Under the pieces are notes generated by a model that worked only from the letters and a program-made list of their open reading frames with translations, ran no database searches and was not told the origin of the DNA. Made by a program: the position numbers and the translations under genes. A stretch of DNA of 41,425 bases from an uncultured Gammaproteobacteria bacterium (GTDB taxonomy: Bacteria > Pseudomonadota > Gammaproteobacteria > Eutrophobiales > Eutrophobiaceae), in NCBI GenBank assembly GCA_938084745.1, contig CALKEZ010000036.1, forward strand, positions 1 through 41,425, given 5' to 3'. This document shows positions 1 through 7,900 of this stretch, piece by piece (within the stretch, counting starts at the first letter, position 1; each line of letters begins with the position of its first letter).

Positions 1-123
1 GATCTGTTTGATATTTTTATTAATGAAAAAATCTATCTCGATTACGCGAATAAATACCTTGGCAAGAATCAGATTGATGATGTGGATTTTAACGACATCC
101 CTGGTTATGCGCCCCTGGCGTGA
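1..123 (+). CDS. C-terminal tail of an unidentified protein (5' truncated)
   Basis: The window opens inside an open frame that reads 40 codons to a TGA at 121-123. The visible tail is rich in Asp, Ile and Tyr and ends in PGYAPLA. It has no signal or motif that I recognise. The frame is open from base 1, it lies on the same strand as prmB, and it stops 38 nt before the prmB start, so it is probably the last part of a real gene. The function cannot be deduced from this fragment. Confidence 0.5.
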   Translation, partial: DLFDIFINEKIYLDYANKYLGKNQIDDVDFNDIPGYAPLA

Positions 124-161
124 AGCGTTCAGGGCAAAAAAATCTTGGTTAAACACTTTTC

Positions 162-1037
162 ATGACTTCCTCTATTAGTGCACGCGAATTAATTCAGCGT
201 ACCGAAAACCAATTCAAACAATCCGATCTTCATTATGGTCATGGCACTGATAATCCGCTTGATGAGGCATTTTATCTGGTCATGGCCGCTGCAGGACTGG
301 CGTTTGATTGCGATGAAGCTCAGTTGGACGCGCCCTTGCAAGCGGCTGTATTGACACATATTGAAAGCTTGATCGACAAACGGATTAATCAGCGTATCCC
401 GGTCGGATATCTGGTGAAGCAGGCCTGGTTCGCTGGACAAAAATATTATGTCGATGAAAGAGTGTTGATTCCGCGATCGCCATTGGCAGAGCTAATCACC
501 GCGCAATTTACACCATGGCTCTCTTGCACTGACGTTAAGTCGATACTGGATATCGGCACGGGGAGTGCGTGCATTGCCTGTGCCTGTGCTTATGCGTTCA
601 GGTATGCGCTGGTTGATGCGGTAGATGTTGATGTCGAGGCTATTGCTGTTGCCAATAAAAATGTCGTAGCGCATAACCTGACAGAACGGGTAAACATCAT
701 TAGCTCTAATTTATTCGAGCAGCTTGAAGGCAAAAAATACGATTTAATTATCAGTAACCCGCCTTATGTCGGCCATGAGGAAATGCAATCATTACCACAA
801 GAGTATTTACATGAACCTGAGCATGCGCTTGAAGCGAATGATAATGGCCTTGAACTCGTCGATAAAATAATTGAACAGGCACCAGCACATCTCAATGATG
901 GCGGGATATTAGTTGTTGAAGTCGGTAATAGTATGAACTTGTTAATTGAACGTTATCCAGAACTTCCCTTTATCTGGCTTGAGTTTGAAGAAGGTGGTTA
1001 CGGTGTCTTTTTACTGCATAAATCTGATATGCGCTAA
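162..1037 (+). CDS. prmB: Ribosomal protein L3 N5-glutamine methyltransferase PrmB
   Basis: This 291-residue protein has the features of the PrmB/HemK class I methyltransferases, which use S-adenosylmethionine to methylate the side-chain amide of a glutamine. PrmB acts on ribosomal protein L3. The SAM-binding motif LDIGTGSAC lies at residues 129-137 and the diagnostic NPPY motif at 199-202. The first 100 residues match the helical substrate-recognition domain in size. Length is close to the usual 290-310 residues. PrmA and PrmC are less likely: PrmC shares NPPY, but gene context in gammaproteobacteria (prmB usually next to aroC) favours PrmB. Here aroC lies 4.5 kb downstream, separated by the Sox-type cassette. 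The ATG at 162 has only a weak ribosome binding site. Confidence 0.9.
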   Translation: MTSSISARELIQRTENQFKQSDLHYGHGTDNPLDEAFYLVMAAAGLAFDCDEAQLDAPLQAAVLTHIESLIDKRINQRIPVGYLVKQAWFAGQKYYVDERVLIPRSPLAELITAQFTPWLSCTDVKSILDIGTGSACIACACAYAFRYALVDAVDVDVEAIAVANKNVVAHNLTERVNIISSNLFEQLEGKKYDLIISNPPYVGHEEMQSLPQEYLHEPEHALEANDNGLELVDKIIEQAPAHLNDGGILVVEVGNSMNLLIERYPELPFIWLEFEEGGYGVFLLHKSDMR

Positions 1038-1056
1038 TGCGCAATGTGTTCTGGAT

Positions 1057-1614
1057 TTAATGTATGAGTACTTTCATGAACCAGTGTTTCCCCGGATTGG
1101 CGGAGTAAAGCATATCAGCGGTAATGGGTTGTGAATTACCTTCTTCCGGCGGTACTTTTAAGACATTCAAGTCAACGTCATGTAACAAACCCTCAATACC
1201 GTTATCCGTCATTTTCATTTGATAATAGATTCCGTTATAGGCATCGATGCCATAGGCACCCGGATATTTATGCAGGAACAACAAATCATATTCCAGATCG
1301 GTCATGTCTGTTGCAGTGATAAACCGATTGTTTTCGTAAGGGTAGGGCAAATGACAAATCATCATTTTCGGTTTTTGCATACAGTCGAACGGCCGCATCG
1401 ATAAAAACTGTTTTTCAAATCGGGTTTCATCCAGTTTCAGTTCATAACGATAGCCGCCATCTGCTTCGGTAAAGGTAATCAGGCCTATATCAACAGTTTC
1501 CTCCGCGCTCGCCTGTAAGGAAACCGTCATGGCTCGCTCGGTGTCTAAAGCATGTAGACTGCCGGTAAATAAAGAGCTGATAAGTAGGGCTAAGCAGGAA
1601 ATAAATCGCAGCAT
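1057..1614 (-). CDS. Exported hypothetical protein, about 185 aa
   Basis: The protein starts at the ATG at 1614; a GTG three codons earlier (1623) is also possible. The first 20 or so residues (MLRFISCLALLISSLFTGSL) form a typical Sec signal peptide with probable cleavage after LHA. The mature part of about 160 residues contains two cysteines in a FDCMQKPKMMICH context and many Tyr and Asp residues. I do not recognise the family. It is convergent with prmB and divergent from the ArsR-family regulator, sharing with it the intergenic region that holds the TGGATATA repeats. It may therefore be co-regulated with the Sox-type genes, but that is inference. Confidence 0.65.
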   Translation of the reverse strand: MLRFISCLALLISSLFTGSLHALDTERAMTVSLQASAEETVDIGLITFTEADGGYRYELKLDETRFEKQFLSMRPFDCMQKPKMMICHLPYPYENNRFITATDMTDLEYDLLFLHKYPGAYGIDAYNGIYYQMKMTDNGIEGLLHDVDLNVLKVPPEEGNSQPITADMLYSANPGKHWFMKVLIH

Positions 1615-1644
1615 GATAGACACCAGTCATGAATAGGCTGTTGA

Positions 1645-1724
1645 TTATATCCATACATAGATATATATGGAACTTTGGATATAATTGGAAATCGCAATAG
1701 ATTATTGAGGCAACCTGGATATAG
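1645..1724. promoter_or_regulatory. Inverted/direct repeats, candidate ArsR-family operator
   Basis: TTATATCCA at 1645-1653 is the exact reverse complement of TGGATATAA at 1676-1684. A third copy, TGGATATA, lies at 1716-1723. The sites occupy the space between the divergent hypothetical gene and the ArsR-family regulator, a usual position for an autoregulatory ArsR operator. Binding is inferred only from position and symmetry. Confidence 0.4.
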
Positions 1725-1725
1725 T

Positions 1726-2082
1726 ATGGAATGTACTGATAGAGGTGAGGAGTTTCATATAGTTACAGCGAATGAAATTTCATTTGACTATCTCTGCAGC
1801 ACGGCCGAATGCCTGAAGGCCATCGCCCATCCTGCCCGACTTCAAATTATTCTTTTCATAACAAAGGGTGAGTTTACGGTTGCTGAAATCAGTCAACATT
1901 GTCAATTACCACAGGCCCAAACCAGCGGACATTTAAGACTGATGGAAAGTAAGCGGCTTTTAAACAGGGAACGACGTGGCCGAAAAGTATTTTATTCCAT
2001 TCAGGAGCCACACCTGCTGGATGTTATGCAGTGTATTAATGGAAGATACATTGCGTTCAAAGAGAATTTAGCGAGGTCATGA
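1726..2082 (+). CDS. ArsR-family winged-helix regulator (SoxR-like) of the Sox-type cassette
   Basis: From the ATG at 1726 this is a 118-residue ArsR/SmtB-type repressor. The winged helix covers about residues 25-92, with the ArsR opening ECLKAIAHPARL at 28-39, the recognition helix around PQAQTSGHLRLM and the wing ERRGRKVFYSI. Cysteines occur at 3, 24, 29, 59 and 103. C103 lies in the last helix, where thiol-persulfide sensors of the SqrR/BigR/SoxR group carry one of their two sensing cysteines. The usual second cysteine before the GEF motif is absent. An upstream TTG at 1675 could extend the frame, but the putative operator repeats would then be coding, so the ATG is preferred. Its stop overlaps the soxYZ start (ATGA), implying co-translation and control of the Sox-type genes. 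Confidence 0.8.
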   Translation: MECTDRGEEFHIVTANEISFDYLCSTAECLKAIAHPARLQIILFITKGEFTVAEISQHCQLPQAQTSGHLRLMESKRLLNRERRGRKVFYSIQEPHLLDVMQCINGRYIAFKENLARS

Positions 2083-2939
2083 AAATGAAATATGCAACTT
2101 TCAAAAGAGGTCTATTTAATGTCTTGATATGCCTGTTTTTTATTCAGCTATCACCACTGACGTTAGCCGATATACAGCCCGCTGACCATCGGCATAAGTT
2201 ATCGGACAAAGCCTGGGAAGAAAACCTCAGGAGACAGAACTTTCAGGAAAGAACCATTATCGAAGGTCCGGAACAAAACATACTCGAATTAAAAGCACCT
2301 TATACCGCCGAAGACGCAACAATCGTTCCTATCTCGGTTCATTCCAGCATCTCACAGACACCTGAACGCTACATCAAGAAGATCTCTATCTTTGTAGATC
2401 AAAACCCGATGCCGGTCGTAGGCTTTTTTGAATTTACTCCCTATAGCGGCAAGGCCGATTTAGCCATGCGTATTCGCGTAGATACCTTTAGTTATGTTCG
2501 TGCTATTGCGGAACTGAATACGGGTGAATTGTATATGACCAAGAGTTTTGTCCGGGCTAAAGGCGCCTGCTCTGCACCGCCACCGGCGAGCATGGAAGAC
2601 TCCAGAAAACTGCTTGGCAAGATGAAGATGAAAGTAGTCGGTGAGGTAAAACTGGGCGAACCGAATCTAATGCAGGTACAGGTACGTCATCCGAATATTA
2701 CCGGTATGGCACCGTTAAAGGTCGGTTCACGTGTGATACCACCAGCATTTTTTATGGACTCTTTTGAAGTGGAATATAACGGTAAGTTAATCGTTAAGGC
2801 ATTTCTAACATTTTCAATTAGTATGGATCCGTCGTTACGTTTCTACTTCGTTCCGGAGAAAGAAGGCGTACTGACAGTCAAGGGCACTGACACGAAGAAA
2901 AATACGTTTAGTTCAAGCTATGATGTAAAAGCTTCTTGA
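2079..2939 (+). CDS. Fused SoxY-SoxZ-type sulfur carrier protein
   Basis: This 286-residue exported protein joins a SoxY-like domain (about residues 45-165) to a SoxZ-like domain (about 180-286). In the Sox pathway the SoxYZ complex carries sulfur intermediates on a SoxY cysteine in the periplasm. Here residues 1-30 form a signal peptide, and the mature protein has a single cysteine, C164 in KGACSAPPP. That places it at the end of the SoxY half, where canonical SoxY ends in GGCGG. The SoxZ half shows the typical VRHPNITGM segment. The fusion and the GACSAP context match the family named quinoprotein dehydrogenase-associated SoxYZ-like carrier. The start overlaps the regulator stop. No quinoprotein gene is nearby. 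SoxC and SoxD-like genes follow, so a role in sulfane oxidation is the simplest reading. Confidence 0.85.
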   Translation: MKMKYATFKRGLFNVLICLFFIQLSPLTLADIQPADHRHKLSDKAWEENLRRQNFQERTIIEGPEQNILELKAPYTAEDATIVPISVHSSISQTPERYIKKISIFVDQNPMPVVGFFEFTPYSGKADLAMRIRVDTFSYVRAIAELNTGELYMTKSFVRAKGACSAPPPASMEDSRKLLGKMKMKVVGEVKLGEPNLMQVQVRHPNITGMAPLKVGSRVIPPAFFMDSFEVEYNGKLIVKAFLTFSISMDPSLRFYFVPEKEGVLTVKGTDTKKNTFSSSYDVKAS

Positions 2940-3040
2940 TAAGAACCCGGCCTGACTCAGGTCACTGGTAGTTACTTATATCGACAAGCGTGATTGGATT
3001 ACTTTTTAATTCAAGAATAAAAATCTGCCGAGGAAAAAGC

Positions 3041-4393
3041 ATGACCAGTGATCGTCTAAACGGTCAAACTCTAGAAGAGAACCAGGTTGCTGGTAATGGT
3101 TTGCTTGATCGGCGACTTTTTTTAAAGCGTGGTGTTCAGTTTGGCGTGATCTCGAGCATTGCCGCTGCGTCAACGTCAATTGCAACAACCACGGAAAATA
3201 ACCCGGCTGATCCAGCGTGGATGCATGTGCCGGGCAAACCCTTTTCTCCTTACGGTATGCCGTCTTCCTTCGAAGATAATGTCGTTCGCTTCCCGACTCA
3301 AAATGAAGCTGTCCCGGGTAATGGTGTTTCGTGGACGCCATTACATTTAATGGAAGGCAGTATTACACCGAATGGTTTGCATTATGAGCGTCACCATAAC
3401 GGCGTGCCGCAGATCGATCCAAAACAACACCGTTTATTGATCCATGGCTTGGTCAAACAGGATTTGGTTTTTAGTATTGCTGATCTCTTACGTTACCCGA
3501 TGCAATCAAAGACTTGTTTTATCGAATGTGGTGGTAACAGTAATGCCGGCTGGAACAAGCAACCATCAAGGTCTGAAGCCGGTTATTTCAACGGCATGGT
3601 TTCTTGTAGTGAATGGACCGGTGTGCCGCTCTCGGTTTTGCTGGATGAAGTTGGCTTAAGAAAAAAAGCGAAGTGGATTATTGCAGAAGGCGCTGATGCG
3701 TTTGCCATGCAAATGTCGATACCCATTGAGAAAGCAATGGATGATGCCTTTCTTGCGCTGTATCAAAATGGTGAACGTATCCGTCCTGAAAATGGTTATC
3801 CACTACGTCTCATCGTACCCGGTTGGGAAGGCGTATTAAATGTGAAATGGTTACGTCGCTTGCAGGTGACTAACCGGCCAGTGATGGCACGCAATGAAAC
3901 ATCACGTTATACCGAATTACAACCGTCCGGGAAGGCCAGAATGTTCACCTTTCCAATGGAAGCGAAGTCACTTATTACCTCACCCTCGGCCAATATGGTT
4001 TTAAAAACACCGGGGCTCTATCAAATCACGGGTCTGGCCTGGACCGGCCGCGGTAAGATAAACAAGGTCGAGATCTCTGCCGATGATGGTAAAACATGGG
4101 CAGCTGCGGAATTACAGGAACCGGTGCTGGATCGTGCCTTTACCCGTTTTCGCTTACCGTGGCACTGGAACGGTAAATCGACCGTGATAAAAAGCCGTGC
4201 TATTGATGAAACAGGCTATGTCCAACCTGAGCGAAATAAATTAGTAAAAGAACGTGGTCGCCATGGTTTTTTTCATTACAACGCGATTACCAATTGGCAT
4301 ATCGATAGCGATGGCTTTGTTTCTCATGTCTATGATAAAGATGAACAACAACAGAAAAATTCTGATATCACTATTGATAGCGGCTGGGATTAA
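3041..4393 (+). CDS. soxC: SoxC-type sulfane dehydrogenase, molybdopterin subunit
   Basis: This 450-residue protein belongs to the sulfite oxidase/SoxC molybdopterin family. SoxC with SoxD removes electrons from the sulfane sulfur bound to SoxY in the periplasm. The Tat-type signal contains DRRLFLKRG at residues 23-31. The molybdenum-ligating cysteine is C163 in CFIECGGNSNAGW. The C-terminal third is the dimerisation domain of this family (ITGLAWTGRGKI onwards). The ATG at 3041 follows a good ribosome binding site (GAGG about 8 nt upstream), so it is preferred to the GTG at 2990. It lies 101 nt after soxYZ, and the SoxD-like gene begins within its 3' end. A plain sulfite dehydrogenase is an alternative, but the SoxD-like partner supports SoxC. 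Confidence 0.9.
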   Translation: MTSDRLNGQTLEENQVAGNGLLDRRLFLKRGVQFGVISSIAAASTSIATTTENNPADPAWMHVPGKPFSPYGMPSSFEDNVVRFPTQNEAVPGNGVSWTPLHLMEGSITPNGLHYERHHNGVPQIDPKQHRLLIHGLVKQDLVFSIADLLRYPMQSKTCFIECGGNSNAGWNKQPSRSEAGYFNGMVSCSEWTGVPLSVLLDEVGLRKKAKWIIAEGADAFAMQMSIPIEKAMDDAFLALYQNGERIRPENGYPLRLIVPGWEGVLNVKWLRRLQVTNRPVMARNETSRYTELQPSGKARMFTFPMEAKSLITSPSANMVLKTPGLYQITGLAWTGRGKINKVEISADDGKTWAAAELQEPVLDRAFTRFRLPWHWNGKSTVIKSRAIDETGYVQPERNKLVKERGRHGFFHYNAITNWHIDSDGFVSHVYDKDEQQQKNSDITIDSGWD

Positions 4394-4892
4394 TTCCAGT
4401 AACGCGGAGGAAACCACGACCGCTGGTCCGGGTCTTGGTCATCCGCTATCGCCCGAGGAAATAGCGGCGTGGAATATCAGTGTCTTTCCTGATGGTGAAG
4501 GTCTGCCTGCAGGCGCAGGTAATGTTGTTCAAGGTGAAAAGATCTATCAACAAAAATGTCTTGCCTGTCATGGCGAAAATGGTCTTGGTGCAAGCGCTGA
4601 TCAATTGGCTGGTGCACAGATGAGTCTTACCAGTGAATATCCTGAGAAAACTATCGGCAGTTACTGGCCTTATGCAACAACACTATTTGACGTGGTTCGT
4701 AGAGCCATGCCTATGACCGCACCGGGAACATTAACAGACAATGAAACCTATGCGGTTACTGCCTATCTCTTGTATTTGAATAATATAATTAATAAAAATG
4801 ATGTAATGAACGCATCTACATTACCAAAAGTACCTATGCCAAATGAAGCCGGCTTTATTAATGTCTATGAAATAGATAAGCAGAATAAATAA
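4341..4892 (+). CDS. soxD: SoxD-like monoheme cytochrome c, partner of SoxC
   Basis: This 183-residue c-type cytochrome has a short signal peptide (about residues 1-22, cleavage near SNA), a SoxD-like N-terminal segment (GHPLSPEEIAAWNISVFPDG) and one heme-binding CLACH at 73-77. The segment GSYWPYATTLFDVVRRAMPM and the ending MPNEAGF are typical of SoxD N-terminal halves. RAMPM may supply the axial methionine. Classical Paracoccus SoxD is longer and diheme; this is the short single-heme type. The ATG at 4341 is chosen because it gives a proper signal peptide; it overlaps the soxC 3' end by 53 nt in another frame. SoxD accepts electrons from SoxC and passes them to the respiratory chain. Confidence 0.85.
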   Translation: MNNNRKILISLLIAAGINSSNAEETTTAGPGLGHPLSPEEIAAWNISVFPDGEGLPAGAGNVVQGEKIYQQKCLACHGENGLGASADQLAGAQMSLTSEYPEKTIGSYWPYATTLFDVVRRAMPMTAPGTLTDNETYAVTAYLLYLNNIINKNDVMNASTLPKVPMPNEAGFINVYEIDKQNK

Positions 4893-4906
4893 TTACCTTT
4901 TCCGCG

Positions 4907-5422
4907 TTATTTAAACCCTTCTGTTAAAGGGTCTTTGTCTTCTACATAGTTCGCAATAAATTTTTCTATCTCATCAATTTCAACTACACCCGGCCAAGTC
5001 ACTAATGGACGTCCATCGGGATGAAAGATGGTCATAGAAGGAATACCGACCAGCCAGCGGCCAATAACTTCCGAGGCTTGTTCGATATCTGCCAGGAAAA
5101 GCGGGTAGTTGAGCGGTTCCTGTTTGATAAATTCCTGCAGGATATCCATTTTACCGTAGCCGAAGCTGGGGAAATCCAGCGTCACGCCCAGCATAGGAAC
5201 ATCCGGATTTCGTTGCATAAATGTTCTGATCTGTGGCAGTTCCTGCACGCAAGCGCTACAGGTCGGACTCCAGGTATTAACAACCACCCACTGACCGTTG
5301 CCAATATGCTTATGTAAGGGTTCTTTTATCCCGTCGATATTCACCAGACTCATACTCAGGGCATCCGCCTTTAGCGAGAAAGGCAGCAGTAATAAAAGTG
5401 AAATCAGGACTATTCGTATCAT
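4907..5422 (-). CDS. Periplasmic TlpA/SoxW-type thioredoxin
   Basis: This 171-residue protein has a signal peptide (residues 1-19, cleavage near LKA) followed by a TlpA-like thioredoxin fold. The redox-active pair is CSAC at 55-58 in NTWSPTCSACVQELP, and a cis-proline segment GIPSMT follows near residue 127. Proteins of this type reduce periplasmic disulfides. SoxW and SoxS members keep the SoxY carrier cysteine active, which fits the adjacent fused SoxYZ. It converges on the SoxD-like gene with only 14 nt between them and diverges from aroC. The role in Sox function is inferred from position; a general cytochrome c maturation thioredoxin is the alternative. Confidence 0.8.
   Translation of the reverse strand: MIRIVLISLLLLLPFSLKADALSMSLVNIDGIKEPLHKHIGNGQWVVVNTWSPTCSACVQELPQIRTFMQRNPDVPMLGVTLDFPSFGYGKMDILQEFIKQEPLNYPLFLADIEQASEVIGRWLVGIPSMTIFHPDGRPLVTWPGVVEIDEIEKFIANYVEDKDPLTEGFK
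4915..4943 (+). terminator. Possible terminator after the Sox-type genes
   Basis: ACCCTT (4915-4920) pairs with AAGGGT (4927-4932) across a 6-nt loop, followed by a T-rich stretch (CTTTGTCTTC). It could end transcription from the SoxD-like gene, although it lies within the convergent thioredoxin gene. The stem is short. Confidence 0.25.
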
Positions 5423-5534
5423 CTCAATATTGATTAGATCATTATCTGCTAATGTTTGTGTTTAATTTGAACGATTAAAAACGATAGAGTTCAACCATGT
5501 ACGGCCCAGTCGTTCCCGTATACAATAGCGCGCC

Positions 5535-6635
5535 ATGTCAGGAAATACATTCGGAAAATTATTTACAGTCACCAGTGCCGGCGAGAGCCACGGTCCTGCG
5601 CTTATTTGTATTGTTGATGGCTGTCCGCCAGGTATGGCGTTAACGGAAGCCGATATGCAGCACGATCTGGATCGGCGTAAGCCCGGTAAGTCGCGACATG
5701 TAACCCAACGCAAGGAATCCGACACGGTAAAGATCATGTCCGGTGTGTTTGAAGGTGTGACGACTGGAACGCCGATAGGACTGCTGATCGAAAATGAAGA
5801 TCAAAAATCCAAAGACTACGGCAATATCAAGGAAATGTTTCGCCCCGGCCATGCGGATTATACCTACCAACAAAAATACGGTATTCGTGATTATCGCGGC
5901 GGCGGCCGTTCCTCTGCGCGTGAGACCTGTATGCGTGTGGCTGCCGGTGGCATAGCCAAGAAATTCTTAAAAGAAAAGTTGGGTATGCAAATTCGGGGTT
6001 ATCTTGCCCAGATTGGACCAATCAAGATCGAACATAAGGATTGGGCCGAGGTGGATAACAATAGTTTTTTTAGCCCAGATGCCAGTCGTATCGCTGAACT
6101 GGATAATTATATGGACGCGCTACGTAAAGAGGGCGAGTCTGTTGGTGCACGTATCAATATTGTTGCCGAAAATGTGCCGGTGGGATTGGGTGAGCCGATA
6201 TTTGATCGTCTGGATGCCGATATTGCCAAGGCGATGATGAGTATCAACGCAGTAAAAGGGGTTGAGATTGGTGCAGGATTTGAATCAGTTGAACATAAAG
6301 GCACGCATCATCGTGATGAAATGACGCCGGAAGGTTTTATTGGCAATAACGCGGGTGGTGTTCTGGGTGGTATCTCCTCGGGCCAGAATATTCTGGTCAG
6401 TATTGCTTTGAAGCCGACATCGAGTATTCGTTTGCCCGGTGACACGGTAGATAAATCCGGCCAGCCGGCACAGGTTGTTACCAAGGGGCGGCATGATCCC
6501 TGTGTTGGAATTCGTGCAACGCCGATTGCTGAAGCCATGCTGGCATTGGTAATAATGGACCACGTGCTTCGACATCGAGGCCAATGTGCTGATGTGAAAT
6601 CGGAAACCCCGATTGTTCCTGCCTCACGAGAGTGA
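5535..6635 (+). CDS. aroC: Chorismate synthase
   Basis: This 366-residue enzyme makes chorismate from 5-enolpyruvylshikimate 3-phosphate, the last step of the shikimate pathway, with reduced FMN. Family signatures are clear: SAGESHGP at 14-21, [14 protein letters not shown] near 103, [13 protein letters not shown] near 121-133, and the C-terminal [18 protein letters not shown]. Length matches bacterial AroC (about 360). The ATG at 5535 lies 112 nt from the divergent thioredoxin start, leaving room for its own promoter. In enterobacteria aroC directly follows prmB; here the Sox-type cassette lies between them. Confidence 0.97.
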   Translation: MSGNTFGKLFTVTSAGESHGPALICIVDGCPPGMALTEADMQHDLDRRKPGKSRHVTQRKESDTVKIMSGVFEGVTTGTPIGLLIENEDQKSKDYGNIKEMFRPGHADYTYQQKYGIRDYRGGGRSSARETCMRVAAGGIAKKFLKEKLGMQIRGYLAQIGPIKIEHKDWAEVDNNSFFSPDASRIAELDNYMDALRKEGESVGARINIVAENVPVGLGEPIFDRLDADIAKAMMSINAVKGVEIGAGFESVEHKGTHHRDEMTPEGFIGNNAGGVLGGISSGQNILVSIALKPTSSIRLPGDTVDKSGQPAQVVTKGRHDPCVGIRATPIAEAMLALVIMDHVLRHRGQCADVKSETPIVPASRE

Positions 6636-6717
6636 AGATTTAAATGTGGAAAATGAAAGAAATACTACTGCATTTTTTACGTCCCGGATCTCACACTTAA
6701 TACTAGCCGTTTAAGTT

Positions 6718-7875
6718 ATGACGTTTCACAAACACCTGACCGGTGTTCCGTACTGGCGACTGTCCGGTTTTTATTTCCTGTTCTTTTTGACCGTCGGTTG
6801 TTTTATGCCGTACTGGTCACTGTATCTTAAATCATTAGGCATGAATGCCGAGGCGATTGGGATTTTGTCCGCAATCGTCGTCGTGACCAAAATCTTTTCT
6901 TCGTTTATCTGGGGTTGGGTAGTTGACCATACCGGTAAACGCATGCAAGTAATTCGTTATTCTTCATTACTGTCAATGTTATCGTTTTCGCTGGTTTTGA
7001 TTTATCAGGATTTCTGGTCGCTGTTTCTAATTCTTTTTATCTTCTCCATCTTTTGGAGTGCTGCCCTGCCACAGATTGAAGCGACGACCTTGTCCCATCT
7101 TGGTGAACACAGTGATAGCTATACAGTAATCAGGATATGGGGTTCCATTAGTTTCATTGTCGCCGTTCTGATTCTGGGTCCTTTCTTTGATGAAAATCCA
7201 ATCGAATATTTGCTACCCATCATTATCGTCACGATGGCAATGGTATGGATACACAGTTTGTTTATTCCAGAGATGCCTGCCCAACATCACAAGGCGAATG
7301 GCCTGACATTCAAGGCAATCCTGTTTAAGCCACACGTTATCGCGTTGATGCTGGTCTGTTTTCTGGTCCAGGCAGGGCATGGACCGTACTACACTTTCTT
7401 TTCTATCTATCTTGAGGAACATGGTTACTCAAATAGTTTTATCGGAAGCTGTTGGGCATTAGGTGTTTTAGCTGAGGTTTTTATCTACGTCTTTATACAT
7501 AGAGTGATAGGGAGTTTCGGATTACGCAAACTGATGATACTGACCTTGCTGCTGGCAACGGTAAGATGGTTTTTGATTGCCTGCTATGTTGATAACGTTG
7601 TAATACTGCTGTTCGCACAGTGTTTACATGCGGCGACGTTTGGAATTTATCATGCCGTCGCAATTCAATATATCCATCGTGAATTCAAGGGAGCACATCA
7701 GGGACGAGGGCAGGCACTGTATAGCAGCATCAGCTTTGGTGCCGGTCTGGCGCTAGGCAGTTTGATCAGTGGTTATCTCTGGGATTCTGTCGGTTCCATG
7801 CAGACATTTTTATTTGCGGCATTCTTGTCTGCACTGGGCGCTATCATTGCATTTAAATGGCTAAAGGAAGTGTAA
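6718..7875 (+). CDS. MFS transporter of the MFS_1-like/HcaT type
   Basis: This 385-residue inner-membrane carrier has about 12 hydrophobic segments. It starts with the pattern of the HcaT/phenylpropionate-type major facilitator group: VPYWRLSGFYFLFFLTVGCF, then MPYWSLYLKSLGM, and the first cytoplasmic-loop motif WGWVVDHTGKR. The RIWGSISF segment at helix 5 is also typical. Substrates of this group are mostly unknown; a few members transport aromatic acids or nucleosides. It lies 82 nt after aroC on the same strand and is convergent with tldD. The aroC-MFS neighbourhood is seen in other gammaproteobacteria, but no functional link is evident. Confidence 0.8.
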   Translation: MTFHKHLTGVPYWRLSGFYFLFFLTVGCFMPYWSLYLKSLGMNAEAIGILSAIVVVTKIFSSFIWGWVVDHTGKRMQVIRYSSLLSMLSFSLVLIYQDFWSLFLILFIFSIFWSAALPQIEATTLSHLGEHSDSYTVIRIWGSISFIVAVLILGPFFDENPIEYLLPIIIVTMAMVWIHSLFIPEMPAQHHKANGLTFKAILFKPHVIALMLVCFLVQAGHGPYYTFFSIYLEEHGYSNSFIGSCWALGVLAEVFIYVFIHRVIGSFGLRKLMILTLLLATVRWFLIACYVDNVVILLFAQCLHAATFGIYHAVAIQYIHREFKGAHQGRGQALYSSISFGAGLALGSLISGYLWDSVGSMQTFLFAAFLSALGAIIAFKWLKEV

Positions 7876-7883
7876 GCTTCCTT
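7863..7883. terminator. Hairpin between the convergent MFS and tldD genes
   Basis: AAGGAAG (7864-7870) pairs with CTTCCTT (7877-7883) around a 6-nt loop that includes the MFS stop codon. There is no strong T run on either side, so termination is only likely from its convergent position. Confidence 0.3.
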
Positions 7884-7900
7884 CAGCCGAAAATTCAGAG

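Noticed and set aside
2990..3040. N-terminal extension of SoxC from a GTG
   Set aside because: The ATG at 3041 has a good ribosome binding site and gives a normal Tat signal; the extension has no family support.
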